DNA from: Deltaproteobacteria bacterium
GTDB lineage: Bacteria > Myxococcota > Myxococcia > Myxococcales > 40CM-4-68-19
Direction of reading: 5' to 3'
DNA length: 6,093 nt
Assembly: GCA_005879505.1 (NCBI GenBank)
Contig: VBKQ01000291.1
Span: 2,790 to 8,882 of the forward strand
Shown here: piece by piece, positions 6,031-6,093 of the stretch
Layout: each line of letters begins with the position of its first letter
How positions within the stretch are numbered: the stretch's first letter is position 1
Position numbers and translations under genes: made by a program
The notes under the pieces: generated by a model
Seen by the model: only the letters and a program-made list of their open reading frames with translations
What the model was told of the DNA's origin: nothing
Database searches by the model: none

Positions 6031-6093
6031 GCGCTCACCGCCGGCAGGGACACGGCCACGGTGGTGCCGCGGCCCGGCTCGCTTTCGACCCGG
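6027..6093 (-). CDS. Sensor histidine kinase, C-terminal end only (5' part beyond the right edge)
   Basis: Reading leftward from the window edge, the last 21 codons end at the TGA at 6029-6027. They encode RVESEPGRGTTVAVSLPA plus three residues. This is the closing strand and G2 box (GxGT) of a HATPase_c domain, with the usual 'S.pG.GT.v.v.LP' ending of two-component histidine kinases. The stop overlaps the ATG of the di-iron gene as ATGA, so the kinase is upstream in the same transcript. It may sense a signal that controls the locus, but its input domains and partner regulator are outside the window. Other GHKL-family ATPases end similarly, so the kinase identity is probable and not proven. 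Confidence 0.75.
   Translation of the reverse strand, partial: RVESEPGRGTTVAVSLPAVSA

Noticed and set aside
1..6093. CRISPR array, tRNA, rRNA, insertion sequence or attachment site
   Set aside because: No spaced direct repeats, cloverleaf, transposase motif or terminal inverted repeats were seen. Nearly all of the window is accounted for by genes.

Overview
This is a GC-rich, gene-dense bacterial window (roughly two-thirds G+C by eye), with strong G/C preference at third codon positions and short or overlapping gene junctions. Paired zinc-ribbon proteins, histidine kinases and stand-alone acyl-activating enzymes together suggest a myxobacterium-like or related deltaproteobacterial genome. 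That placement is an inference. There is no rRNA, tRNA or mobile-element signature to confirm it.

Layout. At the left edge (1-320, minus) lies the N-terminal part of a protein with two zf-TFIIB-type zinc ribbons; it runs off the window. A divergent gap of about 190 bases follows, with a plausible promoter for a rightward group: a membrane-bound histidine-box fatty acid desaturase (512-1366), a stand-alone acyl carrier protein (ACP, about 1505-1789) and a FadB/FadJ-like enoyl-CoA hydratase with a degenerate dehydrogenase half (1786-3363). The last two overlap by ATGA. Between desaturase and ACP sits a non-coding stretch with a good hairpin.

A leftward group converges on this one across only 20 bases, which hold a GC-rich hairpin. 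In order of transcription it contains the last 21 codons of a sensor histidine kinase (entering from the right edge, stop at 6027), a ferritin-like di-iron protein (6030-5146) and a fatty acyl-AMP ligase (FAAL, 5153-3384). Junctions overlap by 4 and 8 bases, so the three are probably translated as one coupled unit.

Working together. FAALs adenylate a free fatty acid and pass it to the phosphopantetheine arm of an ACP. The FAAL, the small ACP and the membrane desaturase form the same trio of enzyme types as the JamA/JamB/JamC and TtuA/B/C terminal-alkyne systems. The inferred pathway is: the FAAL loads an acyl chain on the ACP; the desaturase, the second di-iron enzyme, or both, oxidise it; and the hydratase-like protein acts on, or binds, an enoyl or hydroxyacyl intermediate. 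No PKS, NRPS or thioesterase is in view, so the end product is unknown. The combination with a pseudo-FadJ and an AurF/acyl-ACP-desaturase-like protein, coupled to a histidine kinase, is the most notable thing here.
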